Below, piece by piece: positions 6,342 to 13,654 of a stretch of 14,314 nucleotides of DNA (positions are counted from its first letter, which is position 1; every line of letters begins with the position of its first letter). The translations under genes were made by a program, and so were the position numbers. Below the pieces are notes generated by a model. It made no database searches, was not told where the DNA came from, and saw nothing but the letters and a program-made list of their open reading frames with translations. Source of the DNA: JAGZHZ01 sp965150505 (GTDB taxonomy: Bacteria > Bacillota > Clostridia > Lachnospirales > Lachnospiraceae); contig CBCTVZ010000054.1 of the NCBI GenBank assembly GCA_965150505.1, positions 1-14,314 of the forward strand, read 5' to 3'.

Positions 6342-7226
6342 ATGGATACGAAAATTATACTGGAAAATGTATGTAAAGACTATGGAAGCAAACGAGCATT
6401 GAATCAGATTAATCTGACAATAGAAAAAGGAATGTTTGGGCTATTAGGACCAAATGGAGCTGGAAAGACAACCATGATGAAAGTCTTGACGACTCTTTTG
6501 CAAAAGACGAGCGGAAAAATTACAATGTGTGGGATACCGATTGAAAAAAGCAAGCAAATTCGCAGTATGGTCGGATATCTGCCACAAGAATTTTCAATGT
6601 ATGGAACAATGAGTGTATATGAAGGAATGGATTATCTTGCTGTCTTGTCAGGAGTACCTAAAAATCAAAGAAAAGAACGGATTATGGAACTTTTACAGAA
6701 AGTGAATTTGGAAGACTGTACAAAAAAGAAGATAAAAACATTATCTGGAGGAATGAAAAGAAGAATGGGAATTGCTCAGGCATTGCTCCATAATCCGCGC
6801 GTATTAATTGTAGATGAGCCTACGGCAGGGTTAGATCCAGAAGAGAGAGTACGTTTCAGAAATCTTTTATGTGAAGTGGCACAGGATCGTATTGTATTGT
6901 TGTCTACCCATATTGTGGGAGATATCGAAGCGACATGTGAGAAAATCGCAGTATTGCAAGAAGGAAATCTTTTATATGATGGGACAGTCACTCAGCTATT
7001 AAAGGAAGCAGAAGGAGCTATCTTTCAGACAGAAATTTCTAGAATGGAGCTTGAAAAAATAAAAAGCCATTATTTTGTGACGGGAATGGTCAGTCAGGGA
7101 CAGAAAGTACAGATCCGTTTTATTGATGAGGAAAAACAACAATTTCCATTTTTAAATGCAGAAAAATGTATGCCAAATGTAGAAGACGCATATTTATATC
7201 TGATTCATAAAAAAGAGATGAGGTGA
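6342..7226 (+). CDS. ABC transporter ATP-binding protein (ABC-2 type exporter)
   Basis: The cytoplasmic ATPase of a three-gene transporter, 294 residues. The nucleotide-binding domain (about 5-215) is complete: Walker A GPNGAGKTT (36-44), Q-loop Q82 (YLPQEF), signature LSGGM (134-138), Walker B with D158-E159 (LIVDEPTAGLD) and switch His H190 (STHIV). The rest is a short C-terminal accessory domain typical of the CcmA/BcrA-like drug, lantibiotic and antibiotic exporters. AAAGGAG is 8 nt from the ATG at 6342. The in-frame ATG at 6336 is only 2 nt from it, so 6342 is chosen. Only 4 nt separate it from the first permease, so they form an operon. The two downstream permeases are its membrane partners. 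The substrate cannot be told from the ATPase. Confidence 0.95.
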   Translation: MDTKIILENVCKDYGSKRALNQINLTIEKGMFGLLGPNGAGKTTMMKVLTTLLQKTSGKITMCGIPIEKSKQIRSMVGYLPQEFSMYGTMSVYEGMDYLAVLSGVPKNQRKERIMELLQKVNLEDCTKKKIKTLSGGMKRRMGIAQALLHNPRVLIVDEPTAGLDPEERVRFRNLLCEVAQDRIVLLSTHIVGDIEATCEKIAVLQEGNLLYDGTVTQLLKEAEGAIFQTEISRMELEKIKSHYFVTGMVSQGQKVQIRFIDEEKQQFPFLNAEKCMPNVEDAYLYLIHKKEMR

Positions 7227-7230
7227 GTGG

Positions 7231-8469
7231 ATGTATTTACAATTATTTTGGAAAGAATGTCGACAAAATATGAAAAGTATGACGTATGTGCTTTATGTCT
7301 GCTGTATGATCTTGTTCTTTGTGACACAGCTTCAAGATATAGAGGGAATTTCAAAACCGCAGCCGGGACAGAAAAAATATGGAGAACGGTTAAGTGATGA
7401 CAAAGACGTACGAATGGAATGCACTTTGACGGAACTCTTTTACAGTTATCAACGAAATAGCTATCCTACCTATCCGCTTGGATTTTATAAAAATGTCCAG
7501 AGCGATGAAAAAGAGCAAGAAATGGTAAAAGAAACTCTGGAGATATTGACGGGACGGACGATGGAGGAATTGGAAAAAGAGAATGCGTCGTATGAAAAAA
7601 GGATTAGAGAAGCGCTGGAGGGAAGAAACGAGGAAAATGTATGGGAGATAAGCGCTTTTAAAATAATGCCAGCTGAATCGATCACCTATGAAACTTTTCT
7701 AAAAGAGATGAAAAAGATCGATGCGATGCTTGGGGGCGGAAGTCGATTTTCAGAAAAGCGGATCGAGAGCGAAGCAAAAGTAGAGATGACTTATGAACAG
7801 GCAAAAGAAGAATATGAAAAAATTATCGAAAAAGATAAAGTAAGTGGAGCATATGCCAGATTGTTTTGTGACTACTTTGGCATTTTGCTAGCTATTTTAC
7901 CTGTTTTTCTTGCTGTGACAAGGGCAGTGCGTGACAGGAGAGCAAAAGCTCAGGAAGTAATTGCTTCAAAAGAGATTTCTTCTTCCAGCTTAATCTTAAT
8001 TCGCTATTTCGCTGTTGTGACAGCGGCAATGATTCCTGTTTTGCTTCTATCTATTTCTCCGGCTTTTCAGGCTTCTTACGTTGCAAAATCCTTGGGAACA
8101 TCAGGCGATTTCTTATTATATGGAAAATATTTGGCAGGCTGGCTGCTGCCAAGCGTTTTATTTTCTGTCTCAGCAGGATTTTTCTTTACCGAACTTGTAG
8201 GAGGTACATTCAGCATTTTAATGATGGGAATGTACTGGCTGATCTCAATTTTTCAGTCTGCTTATAAGTTGATAGGAAGTGTGGGATGGAATGTCATTCC
8301 AAGATTTAATTCTTTGGGAGAGAGAGGCATTTATGAATCGATTTTTCCACAGTTGGCGGCCAATCGAATTTTTTATACAGGACTCAGTATACTTTTGATT
8401 TTTGCTACAGTGATCATTTATGATAAAAAAAGAAAAGGACGGTGGGGAAAAAATGGAAAACGTCATTGA
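7231..8469 (+). CDS. ABC-2 type transporter permease with large extracytoplasmic domain
   Basis: A 412-residue membrane protein. One N-terminal helix (about 16-34) is followed by a hydrophilic, Glu/Lys-rich domain of roughly 170 residues (about 38-208), then about five closely packed helices to the C-terminus. This ABC-2 layout (helix 1, large outside loop, membrane core) is common in clostridial exporters placed next to two-component systems. The outside domain contains an aromatic/Pro patch (SYPTYPLGFYK) and a probable coiled stretch rich in EELEKE. The cytoplasmic RAVRDRRAKAQE segment between helices 2 and 3 is the likely contact with the ATPase. The start has GAGGTGAG upstream, 4 nt after the ATPase stop. 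No catalytic motif is seen. The substrate is unknown; peptide antibiotics or envelope components are reasonable guesses only. Confidence 0.85.
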   Translation: MYLQLFWKECRQNMKSMTYVLYVCCMILFFVTQLQDIEGISKPQPGQKKYGERLSDDKDVRMECTLTELFYSYQRNSYPTYPLGFYKNVQSDEKEQEMVKETLEILTGRTMEELEKENASYEKRIREALEGRNEENVWEISAFKIMPAESITYETFLKEMKKIDAMLGGGSRFSEKRIESEAKVEMTYEQAKEEYEKIIEKDKVSGAYARLFCDYFGILLAILPVFLAVTRAVRDRRAKAQEVIASKEISSSSLILIRYFAVVTAAMIPVLLLSISPAFQASYVAKSLGTSGDFLLYGKYLAGWLLPSVLFSVSAGFFFTELVGGTFSILMMGMYWLISIFQSAYKLIGSVGWNVIPRFNSLGERGIYESIFPQLAANRIFYTGLSILLIFATVIIYDKKRKGRWGKNGKRH

Positions 8470-9097
8470 AATTTTGAGAGTCAACTGGAAACAAAATTTA
8501 AGATACCATGTAATAGGAGCTGTTCTTTTTTGTCTGCTGATACCCTTCTTTTTTGATATAAATGGGATGGATTTGTTTTCAACCGCAAAAGCATTAGAAT
8601 CTTATTTTATACTTTTAGGAATTATTTGTTTTGTCCCTGTTTTTCTCCCAGATCAGGATTTGACCATTCGAAATCTGCTTGATACAAAACAGATGTCAGC
8701 TGGTATTGTTTGTCTGATTCGATTTTTTCAGTCATTGCTGTTGATGGTTTTATTGGAGAGCGCTATGTTACTTTTCTTTAAATGGAAAGGGGCGCAGTTT
8801 CCTTTTGGACCGTATTTTTTTGGGACTGCTGCAAGTATGATTTTTTTGGGAGGAATAGGAATGATTACGTTTGCTGTCGCAAACGCCATGCCCCTTGCCT
8901 ATATGATACCCATGTTATACTATGTGATAAATATGGGAAACGGCAAAAAATATCTTGGGAATTGGTACTTAAATTCCATGTCAGCCGGAAGTTTCACAGA
9001 AAAATGGTATCTCTTTTTTACAGGGATTGTGTTGATTTTGCTGGCTTTATTCTTCCGAATATATGGAGGAAAAGCCAGCAAAAGATTAAAGCTTTAA
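8453..9097 (+). CDS. Small second ABC permease subunit (all-membrane)
   Basis: A 214-residue, very hydrophobic protein with about six membrane helices and short loops (for example VIGAVLFCLLIPFFF, YFILLGIICFVPVFL, MAYMIPMLYYVINM-like segments, and LFFTGIVLILLALFF near the end). It has no recognisable catalytic motif. By position and composition it is the second membrane half of the ABC transporter. The start at 8453 follows GGTGGGG at a good distance and overlaps the preceding gene by 17 nt; an in-frame ATG at 8420 has no ribosome site. It resembles the ABC-2 permease class in general topology but I do not recognise a named family. Its last 12 bases overlap the end of the convergent methyltransferase gene. 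Confidence 0.8.
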   Translation: MENVIEILRVNWKQNLRYHVIGAVLFCLLIPFFFDINGMDLFSTAKALESYFILLGIICFVPVFLPDQDLTIRNLLDTKQMSAGIVCLIRFFQSLLLMVLLESAMLLFFKWKGAQFPFGPYFFGTAASMIFLGGIGMITFAVANAMPLAYMIPMLYYVINMGNGKKYLGNWYLNSMSAGSFTEKWYLFFTGIVLILLALFFRIYGGKASKRLKL

Positions 9098-9649
9098 AAT
9101 CATAGCAGGAATCGGCGGATGATTTGGGCGATTGTAATACTGTGATAAAATGACGAGATATTTTTTAGGATCAAGTGTCTTTAAAAAAGATAAGATGGCA
9201 TCACGTTCAGCAAATCCGGTATCGCCTCCACTGTAGATACATAGACTCATCAGACCATTTTTTTGTAAAAGAGAAAGACCTGATTGAATCGCAGCAATAC
9301 TCGATTTGGGCTGTGTACAGATCGTATGATCTGCACAGGGCAGATAACCAAAATTAAAAACAATACAGCTCACACTTTCAGGCGAGCAATATTGCGCCAT
9401 CTGTGTATGAGAAATAAGATGAAGCGTGCAGCGGGAAAGAAGGTTGGAGGATTCCAGCCTTTTTTTTGTGTGTTCCAGAGCAGTTTCTTGTATATCAAAG
9501 GCATGGACATGACCAGTTTCCCCTACAAGACGGCATAAAAGTTCTGTATCATTTCCATTGCCCATTGTTGCATCGATACATACATCTCCTTGATTGACGT
9601 GATTGGAAATAAAGTGACTGCACCATGCAGTAATCTGATAAGAATTCAT
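9086..9649 (-). CDS. mnmM: SAM-dependent tRNA methyltransferase, MnmM/YtqB type
   Basis: A 187-residue class I methyltransferase of the YtqB-like family (Pfam rRNA_methylase). Bacillus subtilis YtqB, renamed MnmM, adds the final methyl group of mnm5s2U34 in certain tRNAs. Visible family features: the SAM-binding motif DATMGNGND (26-34), the FDIQ acidic strand (51-54), FNFGYLPCADH (98-108, the family's NxGYLP-gD-H motif), YSGGDTGFAE where relatives have YHGHxGGxxE, and NRPNHPPIP (173-181) near the C-terminus. Length is normal for the family. An AAAGG site is about 10 nt before the ATG. It is convergent with the ABC permease and divergent from the zinc-finger gene, so it is probably its own transcription unit. 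Assignment to this family is solid. The exact RNA substrate in this organism is inferred. Confidence 0.88.
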   Translation of the reverse strand: MNSYQITAWCSHFISNHVNQGDVCIDATMGNGNDTELLCRLVGETGHVHAFDIQETALEHTKKRLESSNLLSRCTLHLISHTQMAQYCSPESVSCIVFNFGYLPCADHTICTQPKSSIAAIQSGLSLLQKNGLMSLCIYSGGDTGFAERDAILSFLKTLDPKKYLVILSQYYNRPNHPPIPAMILKL

Positions 9650-9848
9650 TAAAAATAAACCTTTCCGGCATTGATATCGTAAGCAGATGCCTTTTTCTTT
9701 TAAGGATAAAGGAAAAGAAGAAAAAAATCAAGCGAAGCAACTGACAAATACACAGAAAACTTTCGTCAACAAAATACGCTTTGACAGTTTGCGTTTGACT
9801 TTCTGATATGAAAATGATAGTCTTAATAGAATAAAATTAATTTTTATC

Positions 9849-9877
9849 TTGAATTATAAAAATGGCAGACAGATAAT
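9849..9877 (+). promoter_or_regulatory. Candidate promoter of the zinc-finger protein and polA run
   Basis: TTGAAT (9849-9854) and GATAAT (9872-9877) have an ideal 17-nt spacer. A start near 9884 would give a leader of about 32 nt with the ribosome site AGGTGAT at 9906-9912. Further upstream are a consensus TTGACA (9781-9786) and TTGACT (9795-9800) with poor -10 partners. Confidence 0.5.
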
Positions 9878-9915
9878 AGAGACAGCAGAAAAGATCAATC
9901 GAAATAGGTGATACT

Positions 9916-10299
9916 ATGAATTGTAAAGAGACACAGAGCCTTGTGATGGATTATTTGAATCGCAAACTGAGCGGGGAAATTCTAGATAATTTTTTGCATC
10001 ATATAAGAGGCTGCAAAGAATGTTATGAAGAGTTAGAAATTTATTATATTATTCATTTTGCAATGCAGAGGCTGGATTCAGAAGAACTTGTTTCTTATGA
10101 TATAAAAGGAATGCTGGAAGAAGATTTGCGGGAAGCAGAGAGAACGGTGAGAAAATGGAAATTAAAACGCTCCTACCGATATGGTTTCATTGTGCTTGCC
10201 GAGCTTTTGCTTTGCCTTATCATTTTTACGCAGATTCAAAATTTAAAATTCGGTGGGATAGAGGAGACATGGCTGTATCAGTTCCTGTTTCTTGGATAA
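9916..10299 (+). CDS. Small zinc-finger (zf-HC2) anti-sigma-factor-like membrane protein
   Basis: A 127-residue protein whose N-terminus has the zinc-binding anti-sigma layout: Cys3 and the H29-x3-C33-x2-C36 motif (HHIRGCKEC) within a helical, charged domain. Residues about 75-89 are strongly basic. A single hydrophobic helix (about 90-107) follows, then a C-terminal tail of about 20 residues on the far side of the membrane. In ZAS-family proteins such as RsrA and RsiW, the N-terminal zinc domain holds an ECF sigma factor, and the same fold also appears in non-sigma adaptor proteins. No sigma factor gene is adjacent: the neighbours are mnmM on the other strand and polA downstream. Ribosome site AGGTGAT, 3-4 nt before ATG. 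The target is unknown. Confidence 0.75.
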   Translation: MNCKETQSLVMDYLNRKLSGEILDNFLHHIRGCKECYEELEIYYIIHFAMQRLDSEELVSYDIKGMLEEDLREAERTVRKWKLKRSYRYGFIVLAELLLCLIIFTQIQNLKFGGIEETWLYQFLFLG

Positions 10300-10339
10300 A
10301 AATGAAAGAAGCAATATAAAAAGTTGCCATATAGTTTCG

Positions 10340-10368
10340 TTGAAAAACAAAATATGCGGCAGTATCGT
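10340..10368 (+). promoter_or_regulatory. Weak candidate internal promoter ahead of polA
   Basis: TTGAAA (10340-10345) and TATCGT (10363-10368) with a 17-nt spacer lie in the 91-nt gap between the zinc-finger gene and polA. The -10 matches consensus at only four positions. polA could equally be read from the promoter upstream of the zinc-finger gene, because no terminator is seen between them. Confidence 0.25.
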
Positions 10369-10390
10369 AAAATTCAGCATGGAGGAAGAG

Positions 10391-13033
10391 ATGAAAGAAA
10401 AGATAGTATTATTTGACGGAAACAGTATTGTAAACAGAGCATTTTACGGGCTTCCAGATTTAAGCAATTCACAGGGGCTTCATACAAATGGAATTTATGG
10501 GTTTTTAAATATTATGTTAAAAATTTTAGATGAAGAGAAACCGCAGTATATGGCGATTGCTTTTGATTTAAAAGCTCCTACTTTTCGGCATGAATTATAT
10601 GAAGCTTATAAAGGAAAGAGAAAAGGAATGCCTTCAGAATTAAGAGAGCAGATTCCAGTTTTAAAAGAAGTTCTTCATGCGATGAATATTTATACAATGG
10701 AATTAAAAGGATATGAGGCAGATGATTTGCTTGGAACGACAGCAAAAAAAATGGAAAAGGAAGGATATGAGGTTTCTTTGATTTCAGGAGACCGAGATCT
10801 GCTGCAGATTGCTTCAGACCATATCAAGATTCGGATTCCTAAGACAAAAAAAGGCAAAACAGAAATTGAAGATTACTATGCAAAAGATGTTTTGGAAAAA
10901 GAGGAAGTGACTCCAGAACAGATTATAGAGCTAAAAGCTTTAATGGGAGATACTTCTGATAATATTCCAGGCGTTCCAGGAATCGGAAAAAAGACGGCTA
11001 CAAAATGGCTCAAAGAATATGGAACGGTGGAAAATGCGTATGAACATCTAGAAGAGCTTAAACCGAATAAGGCAAGAGAAGCTTTTAGAACATATTTTGA
11101 CCAGGCTAAACTAAGCAAGACGCTTGCAACAATTAAGATAGACAGTCCAATAGAGTTTACAATGGATCAAGTGCGGATTGAAGAGCTTTTTACAAAGCAG
11201 GCATTTGAACTGTTTCAGAAACTGGAATTTAAAAATTTTTTATCTCGTTTTTCCGGTGAAGTAAAAGAAACATCGTATCAAAAAGAATGGAAAGAAGTAT
11301 CAGAACTATCGGAGGCAGAATCCATTTTTGCAGCAGGAGAACAACAGAAAGAAATAGGATTTTTCTTGAACATAGAAGGAAAGGAATTGCTTGGATGTGC
11401 ATTGTCTTTTACAGAGGAAGAGACGTATTATATACCAGTTCAGGGATTTTTGACATCCTCCTATATTGAGACAAAAATGTGCAGCTTGTTGGAAAACGTA
11501 TCTTGTGCGGCAACATTTTCCTTAAAGAATCAGCTTTTCTTTTTGAATGAGATCAAAAGAGAAAAAGAAAATATTGATGATTTAGAGGTTGCAGCATATC
11601 TGATAAATCCTTTAAAAGAAACGTATCCATATGAAGATCTTGCAAGAGAATACATGGAAGAGATTTTTCCATCTAAAACAGAATTGATGGGTAAGCATTC
11701 ATGCAGTCAGATGTGGGAAGAAGAGAAAGAAAAAGTCATTACTTATAGTTGTCTTCAGGCATATACAGCAAGAGCTGCAAGAGAAAAAATGATGGAAAAG
11801 CTAGAACAGATGGGGATGAAAAAATTGTATAAAGAGGTAGAGATGCCTCTTGTCTATACATTATGGGATATGGAAAAAGCAGGTGTTCTTGTAAAGGGAG
11901 AAGCTTTAAAATCATATGGAGATCAGCTTTCTTTAAAGATCAGCCAGTTGGAAGAAGAAATCTATACAATGGCTGGAGAAACATTTAATATTAATTCTCC
12001 AAAACAGCTGGGCGTGATTTTATTTGAAAAAATGAACTTGCCAAACGGAAAGAAGACAAAAACAGGATACTCTACGGCTGCTGATGTTTTAGAAAAACTG
12101 GCAGGGGAATATCCGATCGTGACATCTGTTTTAGAATACCGTCAGCTTACAAAATTAAAATCTACGTATGCAGATGGCTTGGCGGCATTTATAGAGGAAG
12201 ATGGAAGAATTCATACAACATTTAATCAGACGATCACGGCTACAGGTCGATTAAGCAGCACAGAACCGAATCTTCAAAATATTCCTGTTCGGATGGAATT
12301 AGGAAGAATGATACGAAAAGTATTTGTACCGGAAGAGGGATTTGTCTTTGTCGATGCCGATTACTCTCAGATTGAACTGCGTATTTTAGCTCATATGTCA
12401 GAAGACCAGACTTTGATTGAAGCATATCGCCATGCTCAGGACATTCATCGTCTGACAGCCTCAGAAGTATTTCATGTGCCATTTGAGGAAGTGACAGATC
12501 TGCAAAGAAGAAATGCAAAAGCGGTGAATTTTGGTATTGTCTATGGGATCAGTTCTTTTGGATTAAGTCAAGGTCTGAGTATTACGAGAAAAGAAGCAAG
12601 TGATTATATCGAGCAGTATTTTAAAACGTACCCGAAAATCAAACAGTGTCTGGACAATCTGGTAAAAGAAGGAAAAGAAAAAGAATACGTTTCTAGCTTA
12701 TTTGGAAGAATACGACCAATACCGGAATTAAAATCAAGTAATTTTATGCAGCGTTCTTTTGGAGAGCGTATCGCAATGAATTCTCCGATACAGGGGACAG
12801 CGGCGGATGTGATTAAAATTGCGATGAATCGTGTAAATGATCGCCTGAAAAGAGAAAATCTACGTTCCAGACTGGTATTACAGGTACATGATGAATTACT
12901 GATTGAGGCGGCAAAAGAGGAAGTAGTGGAAGTAAAACGTATTCTGGAAGAAGAAATGACAGGGGCAGCAGATTTTTCAGTCAGATTGGAAGTAGATATC
13001 CATGAGGGAGAAAACTGGTACGAGGCAAAGTAA
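10391..13033 (+). CDS. polA: DNA polymerase I
   Basis: An 880-residue DNA polymerase I for Okazaki fragment processing and repair. The 5' nuclease domain (about 1-290) shows FDGNSIVNRAFYG, YEADDLLG, SGDRDLLQ and GDTSDNIPGVPGIGKKTA with its metal-binding acidic residues. The middle exonuclease-like domain (about 300-470) has lost most metal ligands. The polymerase domain (about 500-880) is intact: motif A DADYSQIELR with D655, motif B RRNAKAVNFGIVYG with K710 and the Phe-type O-helix, motif C VHDE with D834-E835. I chose the ATG at 10391 (MKEKIVLFDGNS) because GGAGG lies 5 nt upstream and it matches the usual PolA N-terminus; extending the frame to 10292 only adds an unlikely 33-residue leader. 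coaE begins 15 nt after the stop. Confidence 0.97.
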   Translation: MKEKIVLFDGNSIVNRAFYGLPDLSNSQGLHTNGIYGFLNIMLKILDEEKPQYMAIAFDLKAPTFRHELYEAYKGKRKGMPSELREQIPVLKEVLHAMNIYTMELKGYEADDLLGTTAKKMEKEGYEVSLISGDRDLLQIASDHIKIRIPKTKKGKTEIEDYYAKDVLEKEEVTPEQIIELKALMGDTSDNIPGVPGIGKKTATKWLKEYGTVENAYEHLEELKPNKAREAFRTYFDQAKLSKTLATIKIDSPIEFTMDQVRIEELFTKQAFELFQKLEFKNFLSRFSGEVKETSYQKEWKEVSELSEAESIFAAGEQQKEIGFFLNIEGKELLGCALSFTEEETYYIPVQGFLTSSYIETKMCSLLENVSCAATFSLKNQLFFLNEIKREKENIDDLEVAAYLINPLKETYPYEDLAREYMEEIFPSKTELMGKHSCSQMWEEEKEKVITYSCLQAYTARAAREKMMEKLEQMGMKKLYKEVEMPLVYTLWDMEKAGVLVKGEALKSYGDQLSLKISQLEEEIYTMAGETFNINSPKQLGVILFEKMNLPNGKKTKTGYSTAADVLEKLAGEYPIVTSVLEYRQLTKLKSTYADGLAAFIEEDGRIHTTFNQTITATGRLSSTEPNLQNIPVRMELGRMIRKVFVPEEGFVFVDADYSQIELRILAHMSEDQTLIEAYRHAQDIHRLTASEVFHVPFEEVTDLQRRNAKAVNFGIVYGISSFGLSQGLSITRKEASDYIEQYFKTYPKIKQCLDNLVKEGKEKEYVSSLFGRIRPIPELKSSNFMQRSFGERIAMNSPIQGTAADVIKIAMNRVNDRLKRENLRSRLVLQVHDELLIEAAKEEVVEVKRILEEEMTGAADFSVRLEVDIHEGENWYEAK

Positions 13034-13048
13034 AAAAGGAGAAGATAG

Positions 13049-13654
13049 ATGAGAAAAAAAGTACTTGGCATCACAGGAGGCGTTGGAGCAGGAAAGAGTA
13101 CAGTGTTGTCATATCTGCAGAAAAAATATCATGCGTATGTGATATATGCCGATCTAGTAGCTCATACATTGATGCAGACAGTATGTTACGATGAAATCGT
13201 ATCCACATTTGGAACAGAAATTTTAGATTCCGATAAAAAGATTGACAGAGCGAAACTGTCTGATATCGTATTTAACAGTTCCGATCGCATCTTATGTCTG
13301 AATCAGATTGTTCATCCAGCCGTGAAAAAACGGATTCGTCAGATGATAGAGGAAAATCAGGAGAAGAAAGAGATTTCATTTTTTGTCGTGGAAGCAGCAT
13401 TGCTGATAGAGGATCACTATGAAGAAATCTGCGATGAGATCTGGTATCTCTATGTAGATGAGCAGACGCGGGCAAAAAGGCTGATGGATTCCCGTGGCTA
13501 TACGAGACAAAAAACAGAAGAGATCAGAAAAAAGCAATTAAAAGATGAAGAGTTTCGAGCACATTGTCAATTTGTAGTTGACAACAGCAGTGAGATTATA
13601 GAAAATACATATAAACAAATTGATGAAGGGCTGATAAAACATGAATTTTTGTAG
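13049..13654 (+). CDS. coaE: Dephospho-CoA kinase
   Basis: A 201-residue P-loop kinase that makes coenzyme A from dephospho-CoA, the last step of CoA synthesis, in the cytoplasm. The P-loop is GGVGAGKST (10-18). YADLVAHTLM (33-42) carries the catalytic Asp D35, and HP (89-90) is the conserved VHP region. The lid and Arg-rich segment EQTRAKRLMDSRG (138-150) precedes the C-terminal QLKDEEF helix. The usual 'PLLFE' strand is replaced by the similar EAALLIE. Length is normal. AAGGAG is 7 nt before the ATG. It is 15 nt after polA and overlaps the next gene by 14 nt, so it is in one operon with both. Confidence 0.94.
   Translation: MRKKVLGITGGVGAGKSTVLSYLQKKYHAYVIYADLVAHTLMQTVCYDEIVSTFGTEILDSDKKIDRAKLSDIVFNSSDRILCLNQIVHPAVKKRIRQMIEENQEKKEISFFVVEAALLIEDHYEEICDEIWYLYVDEQTRAKRLMDSRGYTRQKTEEIRKKQLKDEEFRAHCQFVVDNSSEIIENTYKQIDEGLIKHEFL

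Noticed and set aside
9284..9538. Rightward frame inside the methyltransferase gene
   Set aside because: It is antisense to the clearly supported MnmM-type gene, and its translation shows no domain.
9667..9691. GGCAT...ATGCC hairpin followed by a T-run upstream of mnmM
   Set aside because: It has only five pairs and a 15-nt loop, and no rightward gene ends there for it to terminate.
10292..10390. In-frame upstream extension of polA by 33 codons
   Set aside because: It would overlap the zinc-finger gene, has no ribosome site and adds residues unlike any PolA N-terminus; ATG 10391 has GGAGG 5 nt upstream and the expected MKEKIVLFDGNS start.
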